This document shows, in pieces, positions 12,561 through 25,039 of a stretch of 64,000 nucleotides of DNA. The notes under the pieces were generated by a model. The model worked only from the letters and a program-made list of their open reading frames with translations, was not told the DNA's origin and made no database searches. The stretch lies in NCBI GenBank assembly GCA_018881555.1, contig JACAXG010000106.1, forward strand, positions 2,708,203 through 2,772,202, in the 5' to 3' direction. The translations under genes and the position numbers were made by a program. This stretch comes from Amblyornis subalaris (taxonomy: Eukaryota > Chordata > Aves > Passeriformes > Ptilonorhynchidae). The number at the start of each line of letters is the position of its first letter. The first letter of the stretch is position 1.

Positions 12561-15500
12561 GCTTTGGAAAAGCCTTTCTTTATTGTTTTAATGAAAATTC
12601 ACCATGGTTCTAATGAGAAAAAAATACCTTAAACAGACCTTTAGCAAGAAATATAGGAGGAGGGGGGAGGACCCCTTTAAGTGTGAAGTTTGACAAGTAT
12701 TAGTGAAACAAGAGACCCCAGAACACAAGTTTAAATGCCAGATAAGTCTGTCACCCTCTGATTGCCAGGAGGAGTTAAAATTCAGGCCTCCTGTCTGGAA
12801 AAAGTATTACGGGAATATATTCTGAACTTTGCACGGTTCATTTTTTGTTACGAATTAGATCCATCATGAGATTTATTGAGATGCCTCATGTTTAATAAAA
12901 TACTCATAACAGTTTGTGATATTTCACAGGATAAATAACAGGATTGTTAACTGTGTTTGTATAGCAGGTCTCAGGATAATAAATGGTTCATTCAATAATG
13001 AACTGACAACAAGTTATTCAGGTTATAAAAATATGGGAGATAAGAGTCAAAATAACAAAACTCAAAGGATCAGACGTTCAGACAACATTGGAGTCCAAAA
13101 CCGGGTTGCCCCATCATTTAAATTCTGAAACCATTTGAAATAAGAGGGTGGAAATTTCCACATAAAGCATTTTCCAAGCCAAATCCACATCAGGACGGAG
13201 GAGACAACTGTTCTTTTATTTCCGACACAGCCCAAGACATCTCAATCTTCTCATGTTATTCAAATCTAATAAAAGATTAATATCCTTTTAGAATAAAATA
13301 ATATAGAAGTATCTGAAGATAAACACATAAAAATTATTCATCCTGTCTCTGCCCCTCAAAGAACACATGAGCAGAGAAAGTTCAACACATTTTAAAAAAT
13401 ACATACTTTAGAAAATACGAACAAGCGAAGACTCTCTGAGTATATTTGACTTCTAAATAAATTGCTTTCTTTTTTGGAATTGCTGAGAAGGCAGACACTC
13501 AGTGAGGTCAATGAGACTTACTGATTGCACAGTGTTACGGAAAATTAGGCTACTTATTTGGGAACTAAATATGGATGTTAAGAGCATTCAGTGAAGTCAC
13601 ACTTTTGAGCATTCTGGAGCTGGCCTACATTTTTAAAGAAAACTTTGAGACTTTTAAGCAATAACTTTTTGGAAGAACCAGATATTTATGGTGTCCTTCG
13701 TAGCAATTAAAGGCAATTCACAGAGCTGAAAAGATGATTTGGGCAGGAGAGGAGGTGGCTTCAATTCCTGTAAGGAGACATCAGTTTGCAATCAACTCAA
13801 CTCACTTAGGGTGCCCCCAATCCTTGTCAGTTTTAACTCTGACGTATTTAAAGGACAAGGAGTGGGTCCCCAGGATGGAATTTGCCCCAGCAGTGTTTGA
13901 TTCCCACAGGCATGTCAGGATAAAAAATGATGGAGAAGAGACAGCTTGAAGAGAAGGCGCGAAGGGAAGGGTTGTTAATAACCACTTTCTGTTCTTAGTG
14001 TGATTGTTCAAATTTTGAGAACTCTCTCCAAAAGTCATTCTCATCTATATTGCCCAGGCCGGTTTATTTCCAACGTTTGCCCCTCCAAGTATCAACAAGC
14101 AGCTGAGCTGTTCATATTATTTAATACTTTGATGTTCACAACAATAAAATGATTAACAATAACAACTTCCCTCACCCACATCCCCCCACCCCAAAAAAAA
14201 AAGAAAAATCAAAATTCAACCCCCACATAGCTGGCCATTTCAAACTAAAACAACTGCTATTGCTATCAATTTAAGTAATCACTTTCCCAGCTGACAGATG
14301 CAAAGCTCTCCCTTCAGATAATGACTTTTCCAGCTGATGAGAGTCAGGGAACAGGAAGTGTATGTGGGGATAAGTGTTTGGGAATTAGAGGACAGCCAAA
14401 GTGTGTGGCTACCTGTATTATCTGCAGGAGGTTATTTTACTTCTACTGGCACATTTTTACCTGAAATCAGCATAAATGAATCTTTAAAAATAAGTTTAGT
14501 ACTGCAGGATACTTTTTTTACAGTACTAGGTGATTTTAAAGTGGTTTTTTTTTTTTTTCTTTTCTGCTTGAGATTAAACTCATTCCATCAGGCAGGAGCT
14601 GCAGTTTTCACCAGTGCTGTCACAGGGCAAGGAGAAAATGGTACATGGTGTTTGTTTCTGTCTGTGCTCAAGCCAAACCTGTTCCCTGATTTCCAGCAGG
14701 GTTGGAAATGCAAATGCCTCCTGGCTAAAAGTAATAAAGATCTTTTTTTGAGACATGGCCCACGTAGAGCACTGGCAAACTGAGCTATATTTATACACCT
14801 CACTGTCCTAGGGAGTATCAAGGAGGTTATTCCCAGTTTGCAAAAGGAGAACCTCAACACTTATCCAACACTTGGGACATTTTTGTCCACATTAACTCCT
14901 CAGTGCTGCTGTGGCTCGAAAGATGCAAATAATCAGCCAGTTCCTAAATTATACCTCTGGTGAGCTCCTAGTGACCGTGTAGGGTTACCTGTCCAAAAAG
15001 GGTGGTGTTACTCACCTGGACCTGCCCAAGAGGACACTCCCTGTCCTTGTCCCTATGAGTCAAGAATGTGTTTGATTGTGGAGCAGGAAAGGAAAAGCCA
15101 CATTAAACCTCTCCNTGGAGCTGTCAGGAGAGTGACACTGAAGATGTGATGGCAGTTTCATGACCCAGCCTTTTCCTGCAGACTCACATGTCAGACACCN
15201 CGGAGTTGCCCTAAAGTAACAGAACCTCCATTCTACGTTCAAATAACCCTACTGGCCTGATCATCATAAAAAGTTATAACCCAACATCAAATTTTAGCTT
15301 TTTACCATGAAAGGAAAAGCTGAGGAACTTNGGCTACAAGTCTGTAAAAGTATCACCATCAGCCAGCACATGTGACTGTCAAGNTGATATGAAATGAAAT
15401 ATTCCTATTCATGAAGACAGACTGAAATTTTTATTGGGTTAGACCAAATCAGAAACAAAATATTGTGGGGGTTTTAATCTTGTGTTCCCTATCCAGCAAT

Positions 15501-16142
15501 ATGAACATTATAAAATTTTTTTTAAAATTAATTTTATAAAGAAATAAAAGAGTAAAATAATTGAGCAGCTGTATCAGTCTTCATGTGAATGATACCTCAA
15601 AACTACAAGAGCAGTTATCAGTTTTTCAATTTAATTCTTGCCTCATTATGTCTGTTTCTATTTCTTATCTCCCAATAAATTTGCTTTTTCAAGTTAAACT
15701 TCCCACAGTCAATAATAACAAATTGAATACGAGGCTTGAACTCAGTGTCTCTGCTTTTTCTCTTCTGCTTCCACGGGAGGTATAAAACAGAGGACATGAG
15801 AAAAGTAACACAGCACAGAGTATGGAATGGAAATGAACTATTAAAGTCATGATAAGAACTAGAGAGAGAGACTCTGAAATACGTGTGGAGTAAAATATGA
15901 TCTCTTAAAAAAAGCAAGAATATATGTGAAGAAAAAACCCAGCATACAAAAGTACCAGCATGCAAGTGTTCATACTTCATGCTCCTTTCCTGTGACTCTT
16001 TCACATCTGCTCACCCCAAAATTTTCCTTCTATTTGTGTATCTTTAGCGAAGGTTCATTCTAACAATATAGATCTTTTTATTAATNACAGCAAGGAAAAA
16101 GGAGAAGTGATTGTGGCAAGATGTGGAGTTTCGTATATGAAT

Positions 16143-16168
16143 AATGTCAAATGTCAAATGTCAAATGT
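16143..16168 (+). repeat. Heptamer tandem repeat (AATGTCA)n
   Basis: Three full copies of AATGTCA and a partial fourth run directly into the 5' edge of a CR1 fragment. The position suggests slippage at, or near, the CR1 insertion junction. Confidence 0.85.
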
Positions 16169-16315
16169 GGTGGCGTCCCCATCCCTGGAGGTACCCAAGA
16201 AAGGACTGGACACGACACTCAGTGCTCTGGGCTGGTGACAAGGTGGGGATTGGTCACAGGTTGGACTCGATGGTCTTGAAGGTCTTTCCCAGTTTTAATG
16301 ATTCTGTGATTCTGC
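16165..16315 (+). mobile_element. CR1 LINE, 3' fragment, (ATTCTGTG) tail
   Basis: In sense orientation it reads CCATCCCTGGAGGT, then CACTCAGTGCTCTGGGCTGG, then TTGGACTCGATGGTCTTGAA, and ends TGATTCTGTGATTCTG, the CR1 3' tail. About 150 bp remain. It shares the CAGTGCTCTGGGCTGG segment with the copy at 42885-43181, so the two belong to the same or closely related subfamilies. Confidence 0.9.
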
Positions 16316-19300
16316 AAAAGAGCAAGCCCAGCCTTCCTCAGATTCTCTCAAACATGCAAAGTCTATTTTCTCATTAAACAACATTTCTTATTGGAGCATA
16401 AGGGAGGTCTCCCAGCACACACTGATGACAGGAAAGGCAATCCAAAGCTCCACATATTGTTTTATTTACTTTCTAAAAAATTAAACTCCATTGGAAAGCT
16501 GTTTGGCCTCACACCCATGGCATCACACTCTATTACTTCCCTTTGAAACGTGTCTAGTAAACTTTAAAAACCCATCCCTCCAAAAGCACAGGCCATACAA
16601 ATACTTAAGGGGTTAATAAACTCTTGCAGTACACCAAAATCACAAGTTTTATACCTCAGCCCTGTACAGTTGGAGCTCCTAAGAGAGGGGTAATTGCATT
16701 GTAGTAACGTTAAGGTTTGATTTAGGTTTCTCCATGGGCAGAACGAAGTGTGTCTTACTCCTCAGGTGTGAGACTTGGCCGCTCTGCCTTTCCCAATAAA
16801 TTATCCCGGCACTGTCAGCAAACGCTCAGCAGCGCCAGTTCTTGCTACACTGGGTGTGTTATAAATCCGGGGTAAGGAGGGGATTGCTTATGCCAACAAT
16901 GCTTCTCAACCTTTACCTTATTACCACACTCCTTGGCTGCTCCGAGATAAAAATCTTTTAAGCTCTTTTTTTTTTTTTTTTTTTACTGCTCGTGTGTGAA
17001 ATCTCAGATAACGGAGCCAAGCGCGGGGAAAGTTCAGGGCGGTTTTACGACTCCGTTTTATCAAAAATTTTGATCTACAAAGCCCGAACGCACAAACTCA
17101 TGGCTGAGGGATGAGGTCAGTGAAACCACACCCATTCCCTCGACAGACCTTCCTTCTCCTTTAGCGGACAGCTTTACGTGGGCTACAGAAATATGCCCCG
17201 CCGGAGGAGGAGCGCTTGCCCCTGGATTGAGAGCAGCGCCAAGGAAATCGGGAATCCTCTACGTGGCGGGTTTCGGCTCCGTGTGTGCTCNAGACACATT
17301 ATCTGTGAGTTCTGGAGGTGAAGTCCCTCCGTAATGAAAGTCAGCTGAGCAGGAAGTGGCCTAGAAACACCGCCGGGGGAGAATGACAAGACAGGTTTGG
17401 CACGGAGGGATGCGGGAAACGGAATAACCGCAGTGAAGATTTCCAGAGGGAAAAAAAAAAAAACGTGGATCGTCCCGTAAGAGGGAAAGTGTGTGACACG
17501 AGGAACGGGGAGGAATGGCAAACACATGTCAAACGGCACATTTTATTTACCTTTCATTAGCATGTCTTCCTAGGAGAAGGTTAAATACTCCGGGAGAGGG
17601 ATGGGATTTTTCTTATGTTAACTAATCCAGACAAAAGTGAACGGAGATTTGCTTTCTTCAGCATTCATTGATATTAATTGCTTTATTGAACTAGCTGTGG
17701 GAACACGGATTTCNCAATGCCAGCATAAAGGATCATTATTTATAAGCTAACTGATCCCACAAATTCTGCACTTAGCTCAACATTTCCTTTGGAAACGCTG
17801 GAAGAATCTTTTAAAAAAATCATTATATTTCATACTTTACACTAAGGCACACCAGCTAAAGGATACAGGTTTTCCAGGAAAAGAAAAACAAATTTTTAAG
17901 GCTCACATAACAGACTCCAAATCGGCTCTGAAATGCTGCATATCATTACATTTTTCCTCCCTTTAGTTTTCATTCTCTCCCTTTTCCCCTGACTTACAGG
18001 TGTCCTTAGTTACAGCCATCAGCACAAACAAAACACATATGCAGGCTATAAATCTGTATTTGTGTACTAATTCATAAGAGTAAAATATCTTCAGTTGCTC
18101 CTTCCAATTTCCTTTCCCTGTCCAATTCATAATTGTGCTGCAGCATATCGGGCTTAAGATTCCAGGAACTCTACTTTGTCCCAAAAGGTCGGTTAGATGG
18201 AGACCTGCAAGTGCGGATTCTGGCTTCAAGCGAGGATATTTAGCAGGAGAGACTCCAAAGCACAATAAAAGCAACTCAATAAACATCAAAACCTTTAATC
18301 AAAGCACTAAGCCGTCACTGTAACCCTTTGGAGATAGATATGGATGACTCAGTCCATCAGAGTTCATGCAAAAATATATCAAGAAGTTCATAAATTTGAA
18401 GGAGAAGCCAAGAGTGAATGTTAAGTTCCTTAGTTCCAATATATCCTAACAATGCTCACGGCACTGCTGCAGTTAAGCTCAACTTTGCTGTTCAAAGACC
18501 AATTTTGGGGCTTTATGTGCTGTTTTAAATCATAGCTGAGCTAAACGTGGTATGCAAATTGCGGAGTGATAAATGTTTGTTTTACTTGTATTCCTTCCTC
18601 TTTATATCACAATCAGAATCCTTCACCAAACCCCCCCCAAAGCAATCATTTTTGGCATAGTTTAGATGCCAAATTTGCAAGCTACAAAGGAAGAGCAAGG
18701 ATATACTTTACAGTCATAATCATTCAGTCCACACAGAGAAAGAAAAAGCACTTTTAGTGGCCTGAAAAGAAGCAAAGTACCCTTGGAGAAGACACACTTG
18801 ACTAGAAAGATCCTATTATTGCACAGATTTAGGTTAAAGCAGATCCAAAGGCGAGAAAACTTTTTGGCTGGGATGAGCAGAACTGCAGGATACTGAGCCA
18901 GCATCCTTGGCCAGGAGACACTTCTAGGTTTGCCTTATTAATGAAAAAGAATTATTAAAAATAGATATTTTACATAGATATCATCTACAATTTGTGTAGG
19001 AAATTTTCCTGCTGGTTGTGTTGAAAATCTAAGCCTGGAGGTGATAAATCCTGGCTTAAAGAGATGCCACTGGTTGGCTCCAAGGGTCTTCAGCAGAATA
19101 AAGTGAACAGCTTGTGAAGACAAACGTCTCCACTCTTAACAAAAATATCCATTTATTTTCTAGTTAAATAGCCAGTTGTGAGGATGGAATTTCCAAACTT
19201 TTCATTTTTCAGCACCTTCAGAAGAAAGGACTTGTCCGCATTGGACAACCAGGACTTGATATGTTGTGACATGTTGATGACAAGACCTGAGAAAAAAAAA

Positions 19301-20454
19301 AGAGCTTGGAGGGCTTTGAAAGAGAAGAGGATCCTGTAGCCATAAAGCAAAATACTCAGAAACTGCCAGAAAATTATTAGAAATCCAAAATATGAACCAA
19401 AATTTTGAGGTGTTTTACCAAGACATTTAATGTTAGGCCATTACCATAAAGAAAGGGAAGCACTTAGGAGCCTCCTCTGTGTTATTTCCAAGATTTTTTA
19501 GTTCTTTCCTGTGTTCCCATAGTTGTTTCCTTTTGCAGAGTATCTCAAGGTTTCAGAATCCATTAAATTGAAGATTTAATTGAGTTTGTGTTGCCAATAC
19601 ATGGCTCAGCTTAGTATTATTTGTATGTACATCTTGCACATACACACTGTAAACTTGGAAAGGGACCCAAGCCTTGCTGAGGTGGAACTGGTCACACTTC
19701 GTGTTCGCTTGAAGTGTTCAAAGGAAAACCGAAAAAAAAAAATCTTTACATCTTTTACTCGAATTGGGCTGGCTTGGAAAATCGTGTTCATATTGTACTC
19801 ATTTGTGGTCTGCTTCTCAGGAATTTTAACAGATGACAATTCAAAGATAAATTTGCTTTAAAAATAAATGATGAAAAATAACTGGCTTCCCGGCTCCTAT
19901 TTCATAATCTCCAAAGTATGTTCAGATTTATATAATTAACGTAGAAAATAGAAGTCTAAAAATGAAATCCGGTTTTGCAGCCGGCATTAATAGGATTCTT
20001 CTTCCAATTCCTTTGTTTTATGCTGTAGTTCCAGAAAGGAGCGAGGGAAACATGGAATTCTGACCTGCTTGGGCTGTGATCGATGCCATGGCCCATTAAA
20101 ACATAAACATGCTCACAACTGGGCAGGTGCTTTACTGAGATAAAGCCCAAAGTGGAGACACTTTGGAACATTTTTTTCCATCTATTTGTGACCGCTAACT
20201 GTGGCTTTCAGCACTCATTCCCTTCTTTAATTGAGATTTAAAAAAACAGACTAACTTTCTTTGCTTCACACAGCTATAATTTGGAAGCTGAGGGTGTTAC
20301 TCTGTAACCCAAAAATAGTAAAAAGGGCCAAAACAGCTCAAATATGATCCTGAGGGAGGTGTAGAGTCTCAGGTCTGGCTGCAGCCTTAAAATCAGCTTT
20401 ATCTCTGGAGGGCAGCAAATTGCTTTGCTGGATGTGGAGCTGAACAGAACCCAG
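16316..20454. other. Non-coding stretch, no gene seen
   Basis: No supported gene. It contains a 19-bp poly-T run (16966-16984), a CpG-rich patch listed separately, and a mixed-composition block at about 17550-17800 with several TAAT and ATTA cores. The rest is AT-rich with nothing recognisable. Confidence 0.5.
17015..17545. promoter_or_regulatory. CpG-rich patch (weak CpG island)
   Basis: CpG is frequent over about 530 bp (for example GCGCGGGG near 17020, CCCCGCCGG near 17196, CACCGCCGGGGG near 17370), in contrast with the AT-rich flanks. An A-run sits inside at about 17451-17463. No known coding sequence is seen. A minus-strand 118-codon open frame (17183-17539) is unlike any protein I recognise. 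It may be a regulatory or orphan CpG island. It is weaker than the one near 30 kb. Confidence 0.45.
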
Positions 20455-20641
20455 GGTGCTGAGGCCCTGGCACAGGCTGCCCAGAGAAGCTGAGGCTGCC
20501 TCATCCCTGGAAGTGTCCAAGGCCAGGTTGGATGGGGCTGGAGCAACCTGGGATAGTGGAAGGTGTCCCTGCCCGTGGCAGGGGTTTGGAATGACAGGAA
20601 CTTTTAAGTCTTTTCCAACCAGAACCATTCTATGATTCCGT
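20455..20641 (+). mobile_element. CR1 LINE, 3' fragment
   Basis: In sense orientation it reads GAGGCCCTGGCACAGGCTGC, then TGGAAGTGTCCAAGGCCAGG, GTCCCTGCC, and ends in CCATTCTATGATTCCG, the CR1 (ATTCTATG)n tail. About 185 bp remain. The coding remnant is the C-terminal CR1 segment with substitutions. It is dead and 5'-truncated. Confidence 0.92.
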
Positions 20642-21926
20642 GCTAATAGCTACAAGCTTCAGGGATGTACCAAGAAATTTAAAAGATACCAAATAAATGA
20701 GCAAGAGAAAGAGCAAACACAACAAGAGATCAGTTTGCAGAACCAAAAAATCTGTGGCCAAGTACCATGGTGCAGTTTGTTGCTCCTCTGAGTGGTGTTG
20801 ACACAATGGAGCTCACACCAGAAAGGAAAAGAAAGCACAGTTCAAACAGGGAAACTTTGAAAGAAGCAACACAAAACCAGAGTCCAGTTTCATCCTGGAT
20901 AGGCGTCAGCCCAGCTCTAAAGTTATTCATTTGGTCTCTGCTCTTTCAACAGCTCTGAGGTGTTTGGGTGAAACATAAATTTGATATGAATTTAGAAAAT
21001 CAACATCTTCTGTTAATAGAAACACAGTAACAAGAACAACGATTTCATAAGCCAAAACCAAGAGAAATAAAAGTGTTCATCCTTCTCTGCTAATTTAAAT
21101 TTTCAGGCTTCCGAATCAATTCAATGAAAGTTTCAGTGAAATTGGGATCCATGGGATTTCATCCTTCTCCTTTTCTGTAGGACCTGCATAAACCCCGGGT
21201 GTTCACCATTCCTTTCTGCCTATCCTTATACCCTTTTCCAGCTTTACCTTCAGTGTTTTACCTCTCCCTCTGTATTATCCCTTGCTTCTTCATCCATGCC
21301 ACCCCTCAGGTGACATCCACCCTCTCCCTGCCGCTCCTCCCCTCATCCATATTTACATCATGTCCGGTCCAAGGCCCTCTTCTCCCATTTTTCCATGTCT
21401 GTGGCTTCCATGGTGGCAGTAAGAAACCAGCTTTTTGATGAATGGCTTCAGATATGAACATGTATTCATTTATTGATGCATGTCTTAAAATAATTGAGAC
21501 CTGTTAACATGAATAGAAATCTTGAGATATGATATGAATATAACATGGTTGACTGGGTGATCTGCAAATCTCAGTCACCACTCATTCCTTGTCATGTTCA
21601 ATATTGTGTCTAGTTTTTCACCAAATTATTTGAGTCAGGGTGCCTGTCTCCCTGTGTGTTTTTGTAAGTTTTACCATGATAGGATTCTGACATAAATGAT
21701 AGTCTTGGGATTGCCAGCAATTTTGTTAATAAAAACAACAATAATAAAGCAAAACAATTCCTTGTGGTAGGCTAATCTTTTAAGCTGTAAAAGCCTGGAT
21801 TGATTTCCGAGTACCAACTCATCTCCTGTGGATGAGAAGGACTGAACACTTTTCTGGACACCATAAATAAATCTGAAATTGAAAACTCCTCATCCACTCA
21901 TCAAGCAGGGTGGAATTCCAGTACAT
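20642..21926. other. Non-coding stretch, no gene seen
   Basis: No gene or recognised repeat. The plus strand is pyrimidine-rich at about 21205-21400 (many CCTTC, CTCTCC and CCCTC runs), which keeps a 79-codon frame open. Nothing else stands out. Confidence 0.55.
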
Positions 21927-22433
21927 GGAATTATCAGATGGTNTGGGTTAGAANGGACCTTAAAGGTCATCAGNCCACCCNCCCTACAATCAACAGNGAC
22001 ANNTTCCACTGCCCCAGGTTGCTCCAAGCCCCATCCAACCTGGCCTTGGACACNTCCAGGGATGGGGCAGCCNCAGCTTCTCTGGGCAGCCTGTGCCAGG
22101 GCCTCCCCACCCTCANAGGGAAGAATTCCTTCCCAATATCCCATCTACCNCTGCCCTCTTGCAGTGGGAAGCCATTCCCTGTGTCCTGGCACTCCATTCC
22201 CCATTGTCCAAAGTCCCTCTCCAGCTCTCCTGGAGCCCCTTTAGGCACCNGAAGGGACTCTAAGGTCTCTGGGACCCTTCTCTTCTCCTGGTTAAACACA
22301 CCCAAATCTCTCAGCTTTTNCTCAGGAGAGGTGTTTTATCNCTCTAANAATTTTTGTGGCACTCCCTGGAACCCTCTCCAGCAGATCCATGTCCTTCCTG
22401 TGCTGAAGGCCCCAGAGCTGGACAGGGCAGTAC
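21927..22433 (-). mobile_element. CR1 LINE, longest 3' fragment here (~500 bp), N-rich
   Basis: The plus strand is the reverse complement of a CR1 3' end. It runs from GGGTTAGAANGGACCTTAAA through GGATGGGGCAGCC and the CATTCCCTGTGTCCTGGCAC region to CCCCAGAGCTGGACAGGGCA. This is the longest or nearly longest CR1 remnant in the window and includes part of the ORF2 C-terminus (minus-strand residues like GRPWHRLPREA and KARLDGAWSNLG). About fifteen single N bases fall inside it, far denser than in surrounding DNA. Confidence 0.93.
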
Positions 22434-23944
22434 ATTAAAATATAGTATTAAAATTCAAAAGGCCTTGTCAAATTGGAGAAAAGGCCTAAAAATCCCATTC
22501 AACTAAAGAAGGAAAAATACACCTTTTNCGATTAGTTGAGAACAACCAGGGTGTTAAATGCAGAATGGGAGACATTCTGTTAAGACAGCAGCTCTGTAGG
22601 ACAGTTCCAAAAATCAGAATCTGAAATGCTGCAGAAAAAGGATGCATAACACCTCAGGAAGAATGCGTGTGGATAACAACCGGAAATAATGTGGAATAGT
22701 CTTCTGCATTTCTTGGTCTTGATAATACTTGGCCCAGCAGTAATGCTACAAACAGTCATTAAATACCCAGGTCAAGAAAAATGTGGACAAATTGGAGAGA
22801 GATGAAGAGAGAAGAGTGGGAATGAGAAATACCTAGANAACCAGAATTTCAAGGGAAAAAATGAAAGGTAAGGAATTGAGATTGTTTGCTCTATAGAAGA
22901 AGAGACTGGAGTAAAAGAAAAAAGGAGTAAAAATGCAAACCAACAAAAAAACTCCAAAAAACCTCTGGCTATTTTCTTTGGTGAAATTTCAGGGGAAAAA
23001 AAAAAAAAGAAGTAGTATTTGGTTATATGGAAAACACCCCTTGAAAATGAGAAACATTTTGTGCAATTTCATTAGGATTTACATCCTTTAATGTGAGATG
23101 GACTTAAAATCTATTTTTAACCAAAGAATCTTATTAAAGTAAGAAGATTGCCTGGTTTACCACTTGTAGTTGTTTCAAGCAGTGGTGGCTGATGATGCTC
23201 TTTATAAACAATAGGGAATAAATTTAAACAAGCTAAAAGATGTTTAATGTAAAAAAACTGCAGCTTGAGAAAAAATATGTTGTTGTGGATTGCATATTTT
23301 ACATGCAATTTATGCTGCAGTTTCTCTTCATTAACCACATCTCGCAGATTTTTCAAAGCACCAGCATGAATATTATTAACATGTGTTAAAAATGTGTTTA
23401 AAATAATGTATAAAGCTCTGTGTTTAAAGCAAAACTTTAGGTATAATGAACAAGGGTGTCTGTGTTTTATATATTGGTTTGTGTGTGTGTTGATATATAA
23501 ACCAGGCACAAATGCACATATATATTGCTTTAGAGCTCGTGTTTTAATTAAACTGAACTAGACCTTAACAAGAACATCCAATTCATAATTCTCTCCTTCT
23601 GTTCTATAGATTCTTATTAGTTAAAGCAGATATAATCCATTCTGAAATGTGACATATAGAAATTGCCAGCACTTTCTTATTTCGTATTCCTCTCCTTACC
23701 ATTGGTTTCCTCTTACTGCAGGAATCTCAGGGAATAACTTGTAGCCCTCAGTTTTACTCTGCAGTACATCCCGTTTGTGTCCATCTTCCAAAATTGCTTT
23801 TGGTAGACCTGTATTGATAGAAATTATAGTATTGATAATGGCAGACACATGTCTTGAAAACAAGAGAAATCAAAAATTTCAAGTCTGAGCAACTGATAAT
23901 ACCCAAAATCCTCACATGATTTTAGTCCCAATCACATCTCAACG
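22434..23944. other. AT-rich non-coding stretch, no gene seen
   Basis: No gene or family repeat. It holds an A-rich run near 22995-23010 and a very short GT run near 23478-23491. A 130-codon minus-strand open frame (23117-23509) resembles no protein I know and has an AT-rich codon mix expected by chance. Confidence 0.55.
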
Positions 23945-24171
23945 TCCTAGAGTGGTTTGGGCCAGAAGGGATCTCAAAGCATCTCGTTCCACAGGGGCAC
24001 CTTCTGCTATCCCAGGTTGTTCCAAGCCCTGTCCAACCTTGCCTTGGACACTTCCAGGGATGGGGCAGCCACAGCTTCTCTGGGCAACCTGTGCCAGGGC
24101 CTCNCCACCCTCACAGGGAAGGATTTCTTCCCAACGTCCAACCTAAACCTCCCCTTCAGTGTATGTTTGCA
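23945..24171 (-). mobile_element. CR1 LINE, 3' fragment
   Basis: The plus strand reads AGTGGTTTGGGCCAGAAGGG, then CTATCCCAGGTTGTTCCAAG, GGATGGGGCAGCCACAGC and CCTAAACCTCCCC, the reverse complement of the CR1 3' end. The minus strand encodes residues like GRFRLDVGKKSFPVRV and RPWHRLPREAVAAPSLE, the typical end of the CR1 ORF2 protein. About 225 bp; 5'-truncated. Confidence 0.93.
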
Positions 24172-24548
24172 GTTATAATTCTTACACCCAACACCTTCAC
24201 TGTCCAAAAATATNAACAAAATACCAAACGAAAAATAATTGTGTCATCAGACTCAAACATAATGTTCTGAAGCAGCACCTTTTCTTCATTTTAGGCACAA
24301 GTCTTTGAAGGACACTCAGCAGTGATTAAATTTACTCCTGCTGATGTAAATGGGAGGATTATTAAGCCAACAGAGCACTTCCCCAAATCCCATCCTCCNG
24401 TCTGATGTCAAGGCCTAGCCTGAACTCCTCATTGGTAGCATGTAAAGGTTTCTTTTCTTAAAAATATTAACAATCCCCATGTTGCTAAAATCTCCATCAG
24501 TAAATAAGTAATTCTGAAGCAGTGCTGANGTTAGATAAGTGCACAAGT
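24172..24548. other. Short spacer between two CR1 copies, nothing seen
   Basis: AT-rich sequence between two CR1 fragments of different subfamilies, both with sense on the minus strand. No gene or motif is recognised. Confidence 0.6.
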
Positions 24549-24735
24549 GGAATCACAGAACCATTAAGGTTGGAAAAGACCTCCAAGGTCATTGAGTCCA
24601 ACCTNTGGCACTGAGTTCCACATCCAGTCGTTCCTGGAACACCTCCAGGGATGAGGACTCCACCACCTCCCTGGGCAGCGCCTTCCAATGCTTAACAACC
24701 CTTTCCAGGAATAAATTCTTCCTGGAAACAGCAGT
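24549..24735 (-). mobile_element. CR1 LINE, 3' fragment, second subfamily
   Basis: The plus strand begins GGAATCACAGAACCATTAAGGT and continues AAGACCTCCAAGGTCATTGAG, GGCACTGAGTTCCACATCCA and CACCACCTCCCTGGGCAGC, the reverse complement of the CR1 type found at 42885-43181. It is about 185 bp, and similarity fades after 24735. It is 5'-truncated and inactive. Confidence 0.9.
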
Positions 24736-25039
24736 TTAAACCAGCTAAAGCTCTTTACATTAGCAGGGTAGCACTGGAGGTGCTCTAGGAAACCAGGCTG
24801 GGACATCAAATTGGGAGACTCCAAGGCTTCAGGGGAATTTACACCTGGATTTAAGTCTNAATCCAGAATTCAGATGTGCCTGCTGTGCAATCAGTTATGA
24901 CACAACCAGAGCCAGATCCCACCAAATCGTAAGCACAGCAGATACATTTATCTTCCCTCACCTCGTTCAAGAGCCTTTGCTTCTGGGCTGCAACGTTATT
25001 TACACGGCTCTGCATTTCTGCCCTTTACATCAGGCCTTG

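Larger units (their letters stand above)
6843..16164. other. Long unique non-coding stretch, no gene seen
   Basis: About 9.3 kb with no recognisable CR1 or other repeat family and no supported gene. Blocks near 6880-7440 and 9970-10450 have mixed composition, many TAAT-type homeodomain cores and no simple repeats, the texture of conserved non-coding DNA. Conservation cannot be tested here. A purine-rich tract (8738-8815) and a GC-richer patch (12060-12560) are listed separately. A heptamer repeat sits at the right edge. Confidence 0.5.

Noticed and set aside
12102..12632. 176-codon plus-strand open frame
   Set aside because: Overlaps other long frames in a GC-richer patch and resembles no protein family; likely chance.
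21938..22438. 166-codon plus-strand frame with serine/proline-rich residues
   Set aside because: It is the antisense reading of a CR1 copy and contains many N codons.
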